Source: Dromaius novaehollandiae (taxonomy: Eukaryota > Chordata > Aves > Casuariiformes > Dromaiidae). From it: a stretch of DNA of 64,000 nt. This document shows positions 12,540-22,285 of this stretch, one piece after another (position 1 is the stretch's first letter; the number at the start of each line of letters is the position of its first letter). The notes below the pieces were generated by a model. That model was not told the DNA's origin and ran no database searches. It worked only from the letters and a program-made list of their open reading frames with translations. Made by a program: the position numbers and the translations under genes. Where the stretch lies: contig NC_088111.1 in the NCBI RefSeq assembly GCF_036370855.1, positions 17,519,501 through 17,583,500 of the forward strand. Direction: 5' to 3'.

Positions 12540-13400
12540 CGCCGCCGTGCGATGATTTGATTTGGCCAAATAAACATATTTGAAGAAAAACATTTTATTC
12601 TCCCGCGGGCCCCAAACCCACCGGATGCTGTGCGCATTAAACGCGCCAGTCGAGCCGAGAGGAATGCATTAGACCGAGGTGGGGTCAGGGAAACCATCAT
12701 TTATCGGGGAAGGTTACGCGGGTAGTGTAATTCCCTTTGTCCGCGCCTCATTTTTTGGCTTTCCCTTGTCATTTTTGCCCCCGCCTCGCGTTTTCCCATT
12801 CTTTCCCTCCTTTCTGCTTGGCTTGCTCTTTTTCCGCCCCCGAGACTCCCGGTGCCGGCGTAACGCGCCCTCGCGCCGGCTCCCTGGAAAGCTGCGGCTG
12901 CGGGGGGCGGCGGGGCCCTCCGAGCGGAGCCGCGCCGGGGCTCCCCGAGGGCGCTCGGCCGGGGACGGAGGCTGCAGCGGGAGGGCACGGGCCCGGCGTC
13001 GCCCCGCGCTGCGGCCGCCTTCGCGCTGACCCCACAGAAATATCGGCCCCGTGTCAGCGGAGCGTAAAATAAGCATCGAGCTGCTCTCAGGGAAAAACAT
13101 GTGTTATGGATAAAACGCACTGATCGGGCGCTCGGATGCGAGCTGACAGACAGGATCTTATCATAAACAGATAATTTGGTACTGTTTTTTTTTTTAAATT
13201 AACCCCCAAAGCCAGCAGCATGCTTTGGAAACATAATTTCTTTACCAGGGAAAACAAATTATGGTCAGCTGGTGGACGAAATAGCTGGTAATTTAGCCTA
13301 GTTAGAGCTACCCCCGTAGGAGAAGTGGTTTAATAGCTGAAATATAACATCAGGAATGCATTAAAGGGAAAAAAATGATGCTCGCCAGTGGCCTGCGCTT
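12540..13400. promoter_or_regulatory. AT-rich island inside CpG-rich DNA; candidate conserved enhancer near METRN
   Basis: Composition changes sharply at about 12545-12600 (TTTGGCCAAATAAACATATT), 12640-12710 (GAATGCATTAGACC, ATCATTTATCGG) and 13060-13380. The last block includes CTTATCATAAACAGATAA, GGTCAGCTGGTGG and TTAATAGCTGAAATATAA. It has GATA-like, E-box (CAGCTG) and homeodomain-like AT motifs, and no open frame of note. Low-mutability AT-rich blocks inside a GC-rich region are typical of conserved non-coding elements; conservation itself was not tested. Confidence 0.4.
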
Positions 13401-14001
13401 GGGGGGCTGGGGGGGGCCCCAATTTTTCCCCTGCTTGGTAGGAACGATGCACTTGCCCGTTTTCCCGCGGCCGGCGGGGCAGAGGAGGGACGGGAACCGG
13501 CGCCGCGTGGTGCCAAGGGCCGATCGCCGGGCTGGGCTGGGAAAATCGCCCCCGACAGCCTGGCACAAAGAGGCCTTGTGGCTTGTGGCAGTGACGGGAA
13601 TTAGGCCTGACAGCCCCTCCGAGGGCAGCGGCGCCCCTCGCCACGGCCCCACCGCCCCCCAAGCCGCCTCCGCGGGAGCAGCGAAGCCGGCAGCAGCACG
13701 AAGCCCGAGTAGGGCCGCCGGGCCGGAGCAGGGGCACGGGGACGCCTCGAAACGCGCCTTTCCCACCTTTCCTACGGACATTTCGAAACCTGGAAGAGGC
13801 AAATACAACGGTTTCTTTTCAGCCAGGGAAAAACGCCCCCGGCCCCATCCGGCGGGGAGCAGGACCTTGCGCCCGTCCCACAGGAACGGCCCCGGGATGT
13901 GCGGACGCCCCCGAGAGCTGCTTTATAGCAACGTCGCGTTTGGTGTTGATTTCCTCTTTTTCTCCCCCCAAAAAACCACACGCCTTACAAATACAGTTTA
14001 G

Positions 14002-14007
14002 TTTATA
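14002..14007 (-). promoter_or_regulatory. METRN: Possible METRN poly(A) signal (TATAAA variant)
   Basis: TTTATA on the plus strand gives TATAAA on the minus strand, about 570 bases after the METRN stop, in an AT-rich patch. No canonical minus-strand AATAAA was noticed closer. TATAAA is a known weaker variant. Confidence 0.3.
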
Positions 14008-14572
14008 AGAAAAAAAAGCAAGTCGCAAATTTGGTATCGTTATAACTTTAGTGCACATAGGATGCCCCCGCGGTCTGCAAGCCCTTCCCCAGGCGGCGAG
14101 CGGGACCCGCGGGTGCCACCGCCGCCGTGCCCGGCCCCCGGGCGCCCCGGGGCTGCCAGCCGCGCGGCCCCTTCCCCCCGCCTCCCTCGCCACCGCTGCC
14201 GGCCCCGCGACGCGCCGTCCCAGCTCCGCGCGAGCCCCGGGCGCTGCAGGCCGGCCCTCCGCCCGCTGCCCTCCGCACCTCGCCCTTCCCTCTCGCTCCT
14301 TCGGCCTCGCTCCTCTTCCTCAGCCCGGGCTGCCCCCACTCCCCGGCGGGCCCGCCCCGCCGCCGCCCCGCTCTCCCCGTCCACCCTCCGACCTCGCACA
14401 TCCACCTCCCGGCCACCTTCCCTGCCCTCTCCGCGGCGCCCCGGGAAAACCCTCTCCCTCCGGACAAGATTTTCGCAGGGCGGCCCCCGCGCGCCGGCAC
14501 GACCCCGCTGCTGCCGCCGGCCGGCCCCGGCTCCGGCTCCGGGGGCCGCGGCGCCGCTCGCCCGCCCCGCGC

Positions 14573-16884
14573 TCAGTCCGAGGGGAACTCGCAGGGGTTG
14601 AGGCGCGCGCGGCGCGCGCCCGCGTAGATGCGCTGGAAGTCCCTGTAGCGGGGGGCGCAGCTGAGCCAGGCCTCGCCGAAGTGCAGCCAGCCCGTGAAGA
14701 GGAAGGTGCCGGGGCCCGGCTTGACGCCGCAGCGCAGCGGCGTGCGGATGCTGCCCGCCGCCTTGCCCGCCCTGCCCGCCGCCCGGAACAGCGGGGACTT
14801 CTGCCGGTGGACGCGGGCGGCGCTCACGCCGATGACCGACTCCTGCAGCTCGGCGTCGTTGGAGACGCTGCGGATGCTGCCGCGGACCACTGCGGGCGGA
14901 GGAGGGGGCGGTGAGGGCGCGCCGCGGGGCTCGGCCGAGAGCAAGGACCGATCTGCCCATTTCCCAGCAAGGAAGGCTGAGCCCGGCCCTGCGTTTGACC
15001 TCCCCGATGCTTCAGCAAGGGGACGGGGCAGCCGTGACCCTCCCCATGGGCACCGCGGCTCTCCGACCAGGGGCCTGGGTCTCCGCGCTCCCGGCTCCCT
15101 CCCTCGCACCGCGGGCGCCGGAGGCAGCGGCAGGGCCTCCGAGGAGGCCGGACTCACCAAAGTCACTAGTGCAAATGGCCATCAGGATCTCGGTGTCGTT
15201 GCACGGCCGGCAGGCCCCTGCGAAGGGCAAGCACAGCGTGGTCACGGCGCCCGTCCCGCGCCACCGCCCGCCGGGCCGAGCCCCCACGCCCCGCCGCCCC
15301 GCGAGGCCGGCGCTCACCTTCGCCGCCGGGGCCGCCGGCGGGCAGGGCGAGGCGGGCGCGCCAGTCGCCCCGCAGCTCGTAGCGCAGGGCGGCGATGCGG
15401 CGGCTGATGTCGCGGTGCGGCGTGGACTGCAGGAAGAGGGCCACCTTCTCGCGGGGCAGCCAGCTGAAGCAGCGCGCGCGGGGCCGCGCCGCCGCCTCCG
15501 CCTCGGCCAGCAGCAGCTCCAGGACGCCGTCCCGCTCCAGGTAGACCTGCGCCCCCCGGAAGGCGCCGGAGGGCTTGACGCAGGCGGTGAGGTGCCCGGG
15601 GCCCTCGCCTCGGCCGGCGGCCGCCGCGGGCAGCCGGGGCGCCAGGCTCAGGCGCAGCGCCCCGGTGGGGTAGAGCCACTCCAGCGAGCCCTCGGCGCAG
15701 TGCAGGGAGAGCTGCTCCACGCTGCCCGCCTCCTGCGACAGGCCGCTGCCGGGGACGAGAGGCCGCGTCAGCCCGGAGCGAGGGAGACAGAAACCCAAGG
15801 GAAAGGGATGGTGCTCTCGCTGCGCCCCGCTGGTTTGGGGCACGAGCTCAGGATTTGGGGGTGGCTCGTGTCCCCGGAGCTGTGGCACCTTCCCGGCCGG
15901 CGGCGGCGCAGCCCTCCTTCGCACCCCGCGCGGCTCCGCAGCCGTGCGGCCCCGGGGCCCCGTCTCGGCCTGCTCCCCCGCGCCCTCCCCGCGGCTGATG
16001 GGGAAGGGGACCCTCGAGCGGGTCCCGCCGGCTGCTTTACACGGTGTACGTCGGTGTCGGGCTCGTGCTGAACGCACCGGCGCCCGGAGTCAGGGCCCGG
16101 CCGGCTTTTTCATTGCGTTTCTAGTTTTTTCGGAGCCCGGAGGCGGGAGGCTTTCGAGGCGCCGGGGCCGCACCGCGCCGGCCCCTTCCCCGCAGCCTCG
16201 GCCGGGCACGGCCGGGCAGGGGGCTCCGCCTCGCCCCCACGGCCGCTCCGACCTGCTGCGGGAGGCGGCGGCGGCGGCGGCGGGGACCCGGGGGCTCGGC
16301 CGCTTTGTGCCCGGCCGCGCGGCCCCGCGGGTCTCCGCGGCCGCTGCCGGCGGGCCCGGCCCTTTGTTCGGGGCGCGGCGCGAGGCTGCGGTGCGGGGCG
16401 CGGGGCCCGGGAGCCCCTCGGGGCCCCTCCCGGCGGGCGGCCCCGCGGCGGGGGCTCGGGGGGGGCGGCTCACCCGCGCGGGGAGGAAGATGAGGGAGGC
16501 TCGGGGAGAAGGCTCCGGAGCAGCCGCCCCTCGGGGCTCCGGGGCCCTCGCACGGGGGGGAAACCGGGGCAGGCGCCCGCCGGCGGGCCGGGAAGGGCCT
16601 GGCGGCCGCGGGCAGGGCAGTGGGCGGCGGGGAGGGACACGGCGGCTCCGCGCCGCTGCCCGGCCCCGGCTCCGCGGCCGACGGATGCGCAGCCCCGGCG
16701 CGGCGGGGGCACGCAGCGGACCGGGCCCCGCGGCGCACCTGCCGGCGGGGCGGGACCGGGCGGGAGGGGACGGCGGGAGCGGGGCCCGCGGCGCCTACCT
16801 GCCCCTCCAGCTGCACTGATCCGCCGAGTAGCTGCCGAGCGCCGCGCCCAGCGCGGCCAGGCACAGCGCCCACGGCGCCCACAT
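14573..16884 (-). CDS. METRN: METRN (meteorin), secreted neurotrophic factor, complete
   Basis: Seen: four minus-strand exons with consensus splice sites and matching phases, 16884-16799, 15745-15318, 15217-15158 and 14889-14573, giving 296 codons plus stop. Exon 1 encodes a signal peptide (MWAPWALCLAALGAALGS), then YSADQCSWRG. Exon 2 continues SGLSQEAGSVEQLSLHCAEG and LEWLYPTGALRL. Exon 3 is ACRPCNDTEILMAICTSDF. Exon 4 contains VRGSIRSVSND, FTGWLHFGEAWLSCAP and ends NPCEFPSD. Known: meteorin is a small secreted protein acting on glial differentiation and axon growth; vertebrate family members are about 290-300 residues with conserved cysteines, which matches. Neighbours ANTKMT and FBXL16 are as in human. 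The start was chosen for the signal peptide. No break seen. Confidence 0.95.
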
Positions 16885-16959
16885 CGCCGCCGCTCCGCTG
16901 CCTCCCGCCGCACCGGGCGCTCACACGGCGGCGGCGGCGCAGGGCGGGCCGGGCGCCCC

Positions 16960-16991
<32 letters not shown>

Positions 16992-17145
16992 CGGGGGCGC
17001 GGGGGGCGGCGGCGGCGGCGGCCCCGGCCATGCCCGCAGCCCGCGCGGCGCCGCGCACCGGCCCCGCGGCCCCGCCGCCCCGGGGCGGGCCCGGCCCCGC
17101 CAATCCGCGCCGCGCCCCGAAACTTTGCGCCAATGGCGGCGCCGA
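16885..17145 (-). promoter_or_regulatory. METRN: METRN CpG-island promoter / 5' UTR with a CGG repeat and CCAAT boxes
   Basis: Immediately upstream of the METRN ATG is a CpG island holding about ten consecutive CGG triplets (about 16960-16989) plus shorter runs. Further out are two CCAAT motifs (17100-17104 and 17130-17134), the second preceded by TTTGCGCC (E2F-like) and followed by ATGGCGGC (YY1-like). No TATA box. The start site itself cannot be placed. Confidence 0.5.
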
Positions 17146-20100
17146 GCGGCGGCGGGGCGGGGCCGGTGCCCGCGGGCGCCGCGGGGGGGCGCGGCCGGGG
17201 CGGGGCGGGGCGGGGCCGCGCGCCCCCGCCCCCCTGCGCGGCCCCGGCCCGGGACCCCCGGCCCAGGCGCGCCGCCCCCCGCGGCTCCGGGAGCGCAGGG
17301 ACCCCGGGCTGCCCCGCACGCACCGGGCGCCCCGCGGCTGCGGAGGCGGCGGGACCCCCGGCCGGGCCGCCGGGAGCGGGCGCATCGCGGGGCCGCGCTG
17401 CCGCTTCCCCTCCCGCCCGAGCCGCCCCGGCTGTTTCGCCTCTCCCTCCGGCCGCCGCCGTGCCGGGAGCACAACCCCGCGGCTGCCGCCGCCGCCGCCC
17501 GCCACAGCCCGCCAAAACGGTTGAAATCACGAGGGGCCGCCGGGGCGCGGCGCCGGGGGGACAGCGGCCCCGCGAGGGGGCGGGGCGGGACGGCGGGGGG
17601 GGGTCCGGCCGCCGCGGGGACAGGAGCGCGGGGGGCGGGGGCGGGCGGGCTGCGGAGCCTCCGGCCGCGAAGCGACGCTGAAAGGAGTCAACGCGCTGGA
17701 ATCCGTGCGAAATGGGGGCCCCGCGCCCGGCGCCGCTTAAGGTGGAGCGGCCGGGGCGGCCGGAGCGCTCCGGGGCCGGCGGTGAGGCCGCGCCACGCTC
17801 CGGGCACCTGCGGCCCGAGCAGCCCCCGGGGCAGCGGAGGCGCCGGCCCGCAGCGCGCGGCTGCACGAATCCTGCCTGTCTCCTGGGCCGGCGCCCCCGC
17901 TGCGCCCGCGCCCCGGCGAGTCGGATCCGCTCCCTGCTCCGCCTGGAACTAACTCAGAAGAAACCCGGCGCCTCTGCAAGCCGGGCTGGTGCGCGGCGAT
18001 GCCGGGACGAGGCGGCAGCGGCGGCGGGGAGGCGGTGGGGGCAGCAGCCCCTGCCCCGGGTGCGAAACCCCCCGCTCCACCTTAACGGGCGCCAAGGGCG
18101 AAGCCGCAGCCGCAGCCTGAGAAACGCGCAGGCGAACCCCGCTGCCGGCCGAGGCGTCGCTGGGGGCGAGGGGCGCCCTGGGGCCCGCCGGGCTCCTTCG
18201 CCGCTTCCCGCAAGAGCAGCCCGCGGCGAGCGGAGAGGCACAGTCCCGGGACTGTGCGGGTCCCCAGCCGGGCCCTCGCTGGCGGCCGGAGGCTCCGGAC
18301 AGAGCCGGGCTCTGCCGTCTCCGTCAGCGTGTGCGGCTCCCGCAGGAGCCCTGCTGCCGGACCCGCCGCACGCGGTGCCCGAGCCCGCCGGTGACCCAAC
18401 TTTTCCCAGCTAACCGGAGCAGCAGCCTCGGCACCGGCCGTTTTGCCGTCCCCTGTGCCGACGCCGTGCCGCAGGCGCTGGAGCGGGGCTCCCGGCAGAC
18501 GCCCTGCAGACGGGATCTCCCACGTCTCCACCTGTGAAGGGGCCGTTCTGGCCCCAGGAAGGCTTTTCGCCTTCTTCTGCCGAAGGCGGAGCGGGGCAGG
18601 CGGTGGGGAAAAGCGGCGTCTGGTCCCACCTCTGCCCTTCCCCGACCGGGGTTCGCCCGGCTGCCTCGGTGTCCCCGGCCGCGGAGGCCGGGCCGGGTGC
18701 CGGCGCGGGTGCCAGGCGGGAGCCGTGCGGGAGCGGATTCGTGCGGCCGCTGCGGGCGGCAGGACCGGGGCGCACGGCGGCCGCGCTCCCGTGGTGAGAC
18801 AGGCCCACGGCCACCCCGCGGCTCCCGCCGGCCCCGGCTCCGGGGGTCCCGGCAGTGTCAGCGTCGGCCCCCGCCTGCCCCAGCCTCCAGCTGGGGGGGT
18901 CCAGGCCTCATCCATCACGGCTGTCACCACTTCCACCTCGCCTTAACCACGGCCTTCCCGCTGCTCCCGGGCCCGGGCTGTGCCGCCGCGGGGCGGGCAC
19001 GGGGCAGTGGGGGGTGGTTTGGGGGCAGCGGTGCTGGGTGGGGGGCATGCGGGGGGGCTGGGACCATTTCCCCGGTCGCCTTTGGCGCCCAGCGGGTTTG
19101 GGGGTCTCTGCGCCCTGCTGGCCGCCCCCGCCCCCCCCGGGCAGGCGCTGGGGCCACCGCGGCTGGCGCCCGGCTCCTTCGTGGCCGCGCATTGCTGCGG
19201 GGTGAAGTAAGGGGCCGGGGGGGGGGGCGAGCCTGGCCCCCCGCCAGCAGCCCCCGCCCGGAGCGGGCGCCAGGGTCCCCCGCTGCCCTTCCCGCTGGCT
19301 CCAGCCGGCGTTTCTTTTCCCCCGAGCCCCTGGGGGGGTCCGGCGGCGCTGGGCTCCCGGCTCGGCGCTGGGCAAGCGGCCCCCTCGCAGGAGGGTTTCC
19401 CGGGGAGCCCCCGGGGCTGGTTCGCTCCCCGGACCCCGACGCGTGTGGGTCGGGGGGGTCTCCGGGAGCCCCCCAGCAGGGAAGCCCCGAGCGCCGAGCG
19501 GGGCCGAGGGCGCCCGGCCGGGCTCCCTGCCCAGCACGCTGCCGGGCCGCCGGGATGCTGCCCCGGAGGCGCCGGGCGCCGCGGGCTTGCAGTGCCCTCT
19601 GGTGCCTGCGGGGCTGCCGCCGGCTCCCAGGGTGCTGCCGCCGGGCCAGCCTGGCTGCCGCCCGCCGCGGCCCCCCGCGCCTCTGCCCCCCGCGCCTGGG
19701 CTTGGCCGCCCGGCCTGGCCCCCCCCGCCCCGGGGGCCGCTCCGCCAGGGCTGCGGCTCGCCGCGGAGGTGGCACCGCCACGGTTCCCTGCCCCGCAGCG
19801 GGGACCCCAGTGCGGGGAAGCGCCTCGGGGCACCTGCGGGTACCCGCTCATCTCAGCCCCGCTCCGGGGCCGCTCTGCCCGCGCCGGAGCCTCCGTCTGC
19901 GCCCCCCGCCCTGGTGTAAACCGGGAACGGCTGCGGTGGGGCAGCACGGAGACAGAGGCGGGTGAAAACCTCAAAAAGCCCTGGGACGGGGCAGGCTTCC
20001 CCGTCTGCCAGGTGAGGGGAGCAGAAACCCTCCCAGAAAGGCGAACAGGGGCCGTCCGCCTCGGGGGGGCTGGGGACGGGACCGGCCCTGCGGGGCTGCC

Positions 20101-20585
20101 TTGGCGGCTGCAGCTCCCCGGGCCCTGCTCTCGCTCTCCCCCCGCTGCGGCTGCGTGGGGAGGCTCTCCTGCCGTGCCGAGAACGCCTGCAGCAGCTCAG
20201 GCTGCGTCAGGCACCCACATCATGCTTAAAAAATAGCTCAGAAAGCCTCGCTTCAACTCCCCAACGAGCCTCGCTCCCGAGCCCCCGAGCCTGTTTGAGC
20301 AGCGTCCCGGCCTCCTGCCGCAGCGAGGATCACCGGGATGGGGACGGGGACGGGGCACTTCTCCCTGCCCCGCTGCCAGCGCTCAGACGGGAGAGGAACA
20401 CCCCGGAGCCTCGTTTCCCAAGAAACCCCAAAGCCCAGCAGGCCGCCTGCATGGCTTCACCCCCTCCGCGTACCTCCAAGCACAGGGCCCCCCGGCTGCG
20501 CCCCTGCGGGGAGGCACAACCCTGCCAGACACTGGAGAATCTCTGCAGCCATCCTGCCGCCAGGGCCTGGCGAGGGGGGCAGACC
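17146..20585. other. CpG-rich intergenic DNA upstream of METRN
   Basis: Extremely GC-rich sequence with overlapping open frames on all strands, G-runs (for example near 19206-19217) and no recognisable protein motif. Probably the outer part of the METRN CpG island plus intergenic DNA. No RNA gene seen. Confidence 0.55.
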
Positions 20586-20589
20586 CCCC

Positions 20590-21065
20590 CCCCGGCAGGG
20601 AGAGCGGCCCCACAGCTGGGTGAGGGTCCCCATGGCTGGCTGAGGAGTCCCATGGCTGGACGAGGGTCCCTGCAGCCGGGTGAGGAGCCCCATGGTCGGG
20701 TGAGGAGCGCCACGGCTGGGTGAAGGTCCCCAGGGCTGAGTGAGGGCCCCCACAGCCAGGTGAGGGTCCCCAAAGCTGGGTGAGGGTCCCAATGGCTAGG
20801 TGAGACTCTGCATAGCTGGATGAGGGTCTCTGCAGCCAGGTGAGGGTCCTCACAGCCAGGTGAGGGTCCCCAAAGCTGGGTGAGGGTCCCCATGGCTAGG
20901 TGAGAATCTGCACAGCTGGATGAGGGTCTCTGCAGCCAGGTGAGGGTCCTCACAGCGAGGGGAGGTTCCCCATGGCTGGGTGAGGGTCCCCACAGTCATG
21001 TGAGGGTCCTCTTGGCCAAGTGAGGGTCCCAGCTGGCCAGAAGAGGATCCCCACAGCCGGGCCTA
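20590..21065. repeat. 20-bp minisatellite with a 100-bp higher-order unit
   Basis: Tandem units of about 20 bases of the form (ccccatggctggg)TGAGGGT run across the interval. Within 20741-20940 the array repeats at exactly 100 bases (five units): CAAAGCTGGG at 20771 and 20871, TGCAGCCAGG at 20831 and 20931, CACAGCCAGG at 20751 and 20851. Minus-strand frames of up to about 200 codons over it are repeat translations, not genes. Confidence 0.9.
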
Positions 21066-21499
21066 CCCTCACCCGCTCTGCTGGAGCTGCCCAGCTTAAA
21101 GCATGCATGGCGGGGAAGGGCTGCGTGCAGGATCTGTGCTGGGGCTGGCGCAGTCTGGAGCAGGTGCCCGGAGCGACTCAGCCGCACACCAGCTTCCAGC
21201 CAAAGCGTCGGGAGCTGCCCGGCCTCGCTGCCCTCAGTTCCAACCCCGCAGCTTGCAGGGGGGAGCTCCGGCCTCGCTGCGTGGGGGCGGGCGGCGTGGG
21301 GCCAGCCAGGGTTTGACGCCTGGCTGCGGGGCGGTGAGCGATGCCAAACCTCACCGCTCACAGCTGCAGCCACTGCCTTGGGGCTCAGCCCTGTGTCCCC
21401 GCTGCCACCTGCGGTCCCCGCGGGGCACGGCCCCCGGTGCTGCGCGGGGGTATCTGCGCCCACCTCACCATGGATGGACCTCGGGCTGCTCCTCCCAGG

Positions 21500-21775
21500 C
21501 CCCGTCCTGGGGGGCTGAGCCCTTGGGGGATTTGATCCTGGAGGGTCTGAGCTGTGGGGTTGGACCAGGGGGGCTGAGCCCTTGCAGGGGACTAAGCTCT
21601 GGGCGGGGGGCACAGAAGGACTGAGTCCTGGAGGGGTTTGAGCCCGGGGGGGGGATCCAGGTGGCTCAGCTCTGACTGGGGGGGTTGAGCCCAGCGGGAG
21701 GTTGACCTCTGGGGAGGTGTCCGAGCCCTGGGCGGGGGTCATGGGGGGGCTGAGCCCTGGGGGCCCAGTGGGGCT
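21500..21775. repeat. Degenerate G-rich minisatellite (GGGGCTGAGCCC-type units)
   Basis: Units around GGGGGGCTGAGCCCTTG, GGTTTGAGCCCGGG and GGGGTTGAGCCCAGC recur every 25-35 bases with much divergence. No function visible. Confidence 0.65.
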
Positions 21776-21899
21776 GTGCCAGCTGCCGTGGGGCTGGCCC
21801 CCAAGCAGGCGTGGAGGCCGGGCTCCCCCCTCCTACCGCCAGCCCTCGCTGCCACCAAAACAACCCGCCCTCCGCGGCAGCCCCTGCGCGTGCATCCTC

Positions 21900-22285
21900 C
21901 CCGGTGGCGAATGGAGCTGCCTATTGATTTGCAGCCCGGCTAAAAATAACTTTCAACTCCTCATCCAGAGCTGTGAAAAATACCCCATTGCTAGGCGACG
22001 GCGGTTACCGGGAGACAGCCATCGCTAGGCGACGACGGTTGCTGCAGCGACGCCGCTGCCTGCACTGCAGTCCAGCTTTGGCACCGCGGTCCAGCCGGCC
22101 GGCCCGCGCTGCTCCGGCCCGACCCGCGCGGCAGCCTGCCGCGGGAGCGAGGAGGAGGAGGGAGGCCTTCGCTGCGCCATGCGCCCCCTCCTCCTCTCCC
22201 CGCATCAGGCATGTGACTGTGGGGATGAGCGCCCTAACGAAGGCCAATGAGATGCTGGTAGTTTGCATAAAGATGAGCCTCTGAA
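21900..22285. promoter_or_regulatory. Candidate enhancer/promoter module with MEF2-like, duplicated X-box-like and octamer-like sites
   Basis: A less GC-rich stretch contains CTAAAAATAA (21940-21949), a full match to the MEF2 consensus. Next come two 21-base direct repeats with core GCTAGGCGACG at 21986-22006 and 22020-22040, 34 bases apart with 2 differences. Both resemble RFX X-box half sites (GTTGCTAGGCAAC type). GTTTGCAT (22261-22268) is one base off an octamer. Which gene it serves is unknown; METRN and FBXL16 are the nearest coding genes. Confidence 0.35.

Noticed and set aside
16121-17866. Minus-strand open frame of 581 codons over METRN exon 1 and its promoter
   Set aside because: It runs through the METRN first exon in the wrong frame and through a CpG island; GC-driven lack of stops, no motifs.
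20330-20953. Minus-strand frames of 156-207 codons rich in THLAxGTLTQLWGPSP-like repeats
   Set aside because: Direct translation of the 20-bp minisatellite; 100-bp higher-order unit not a multiple of three, so repeats change frame.
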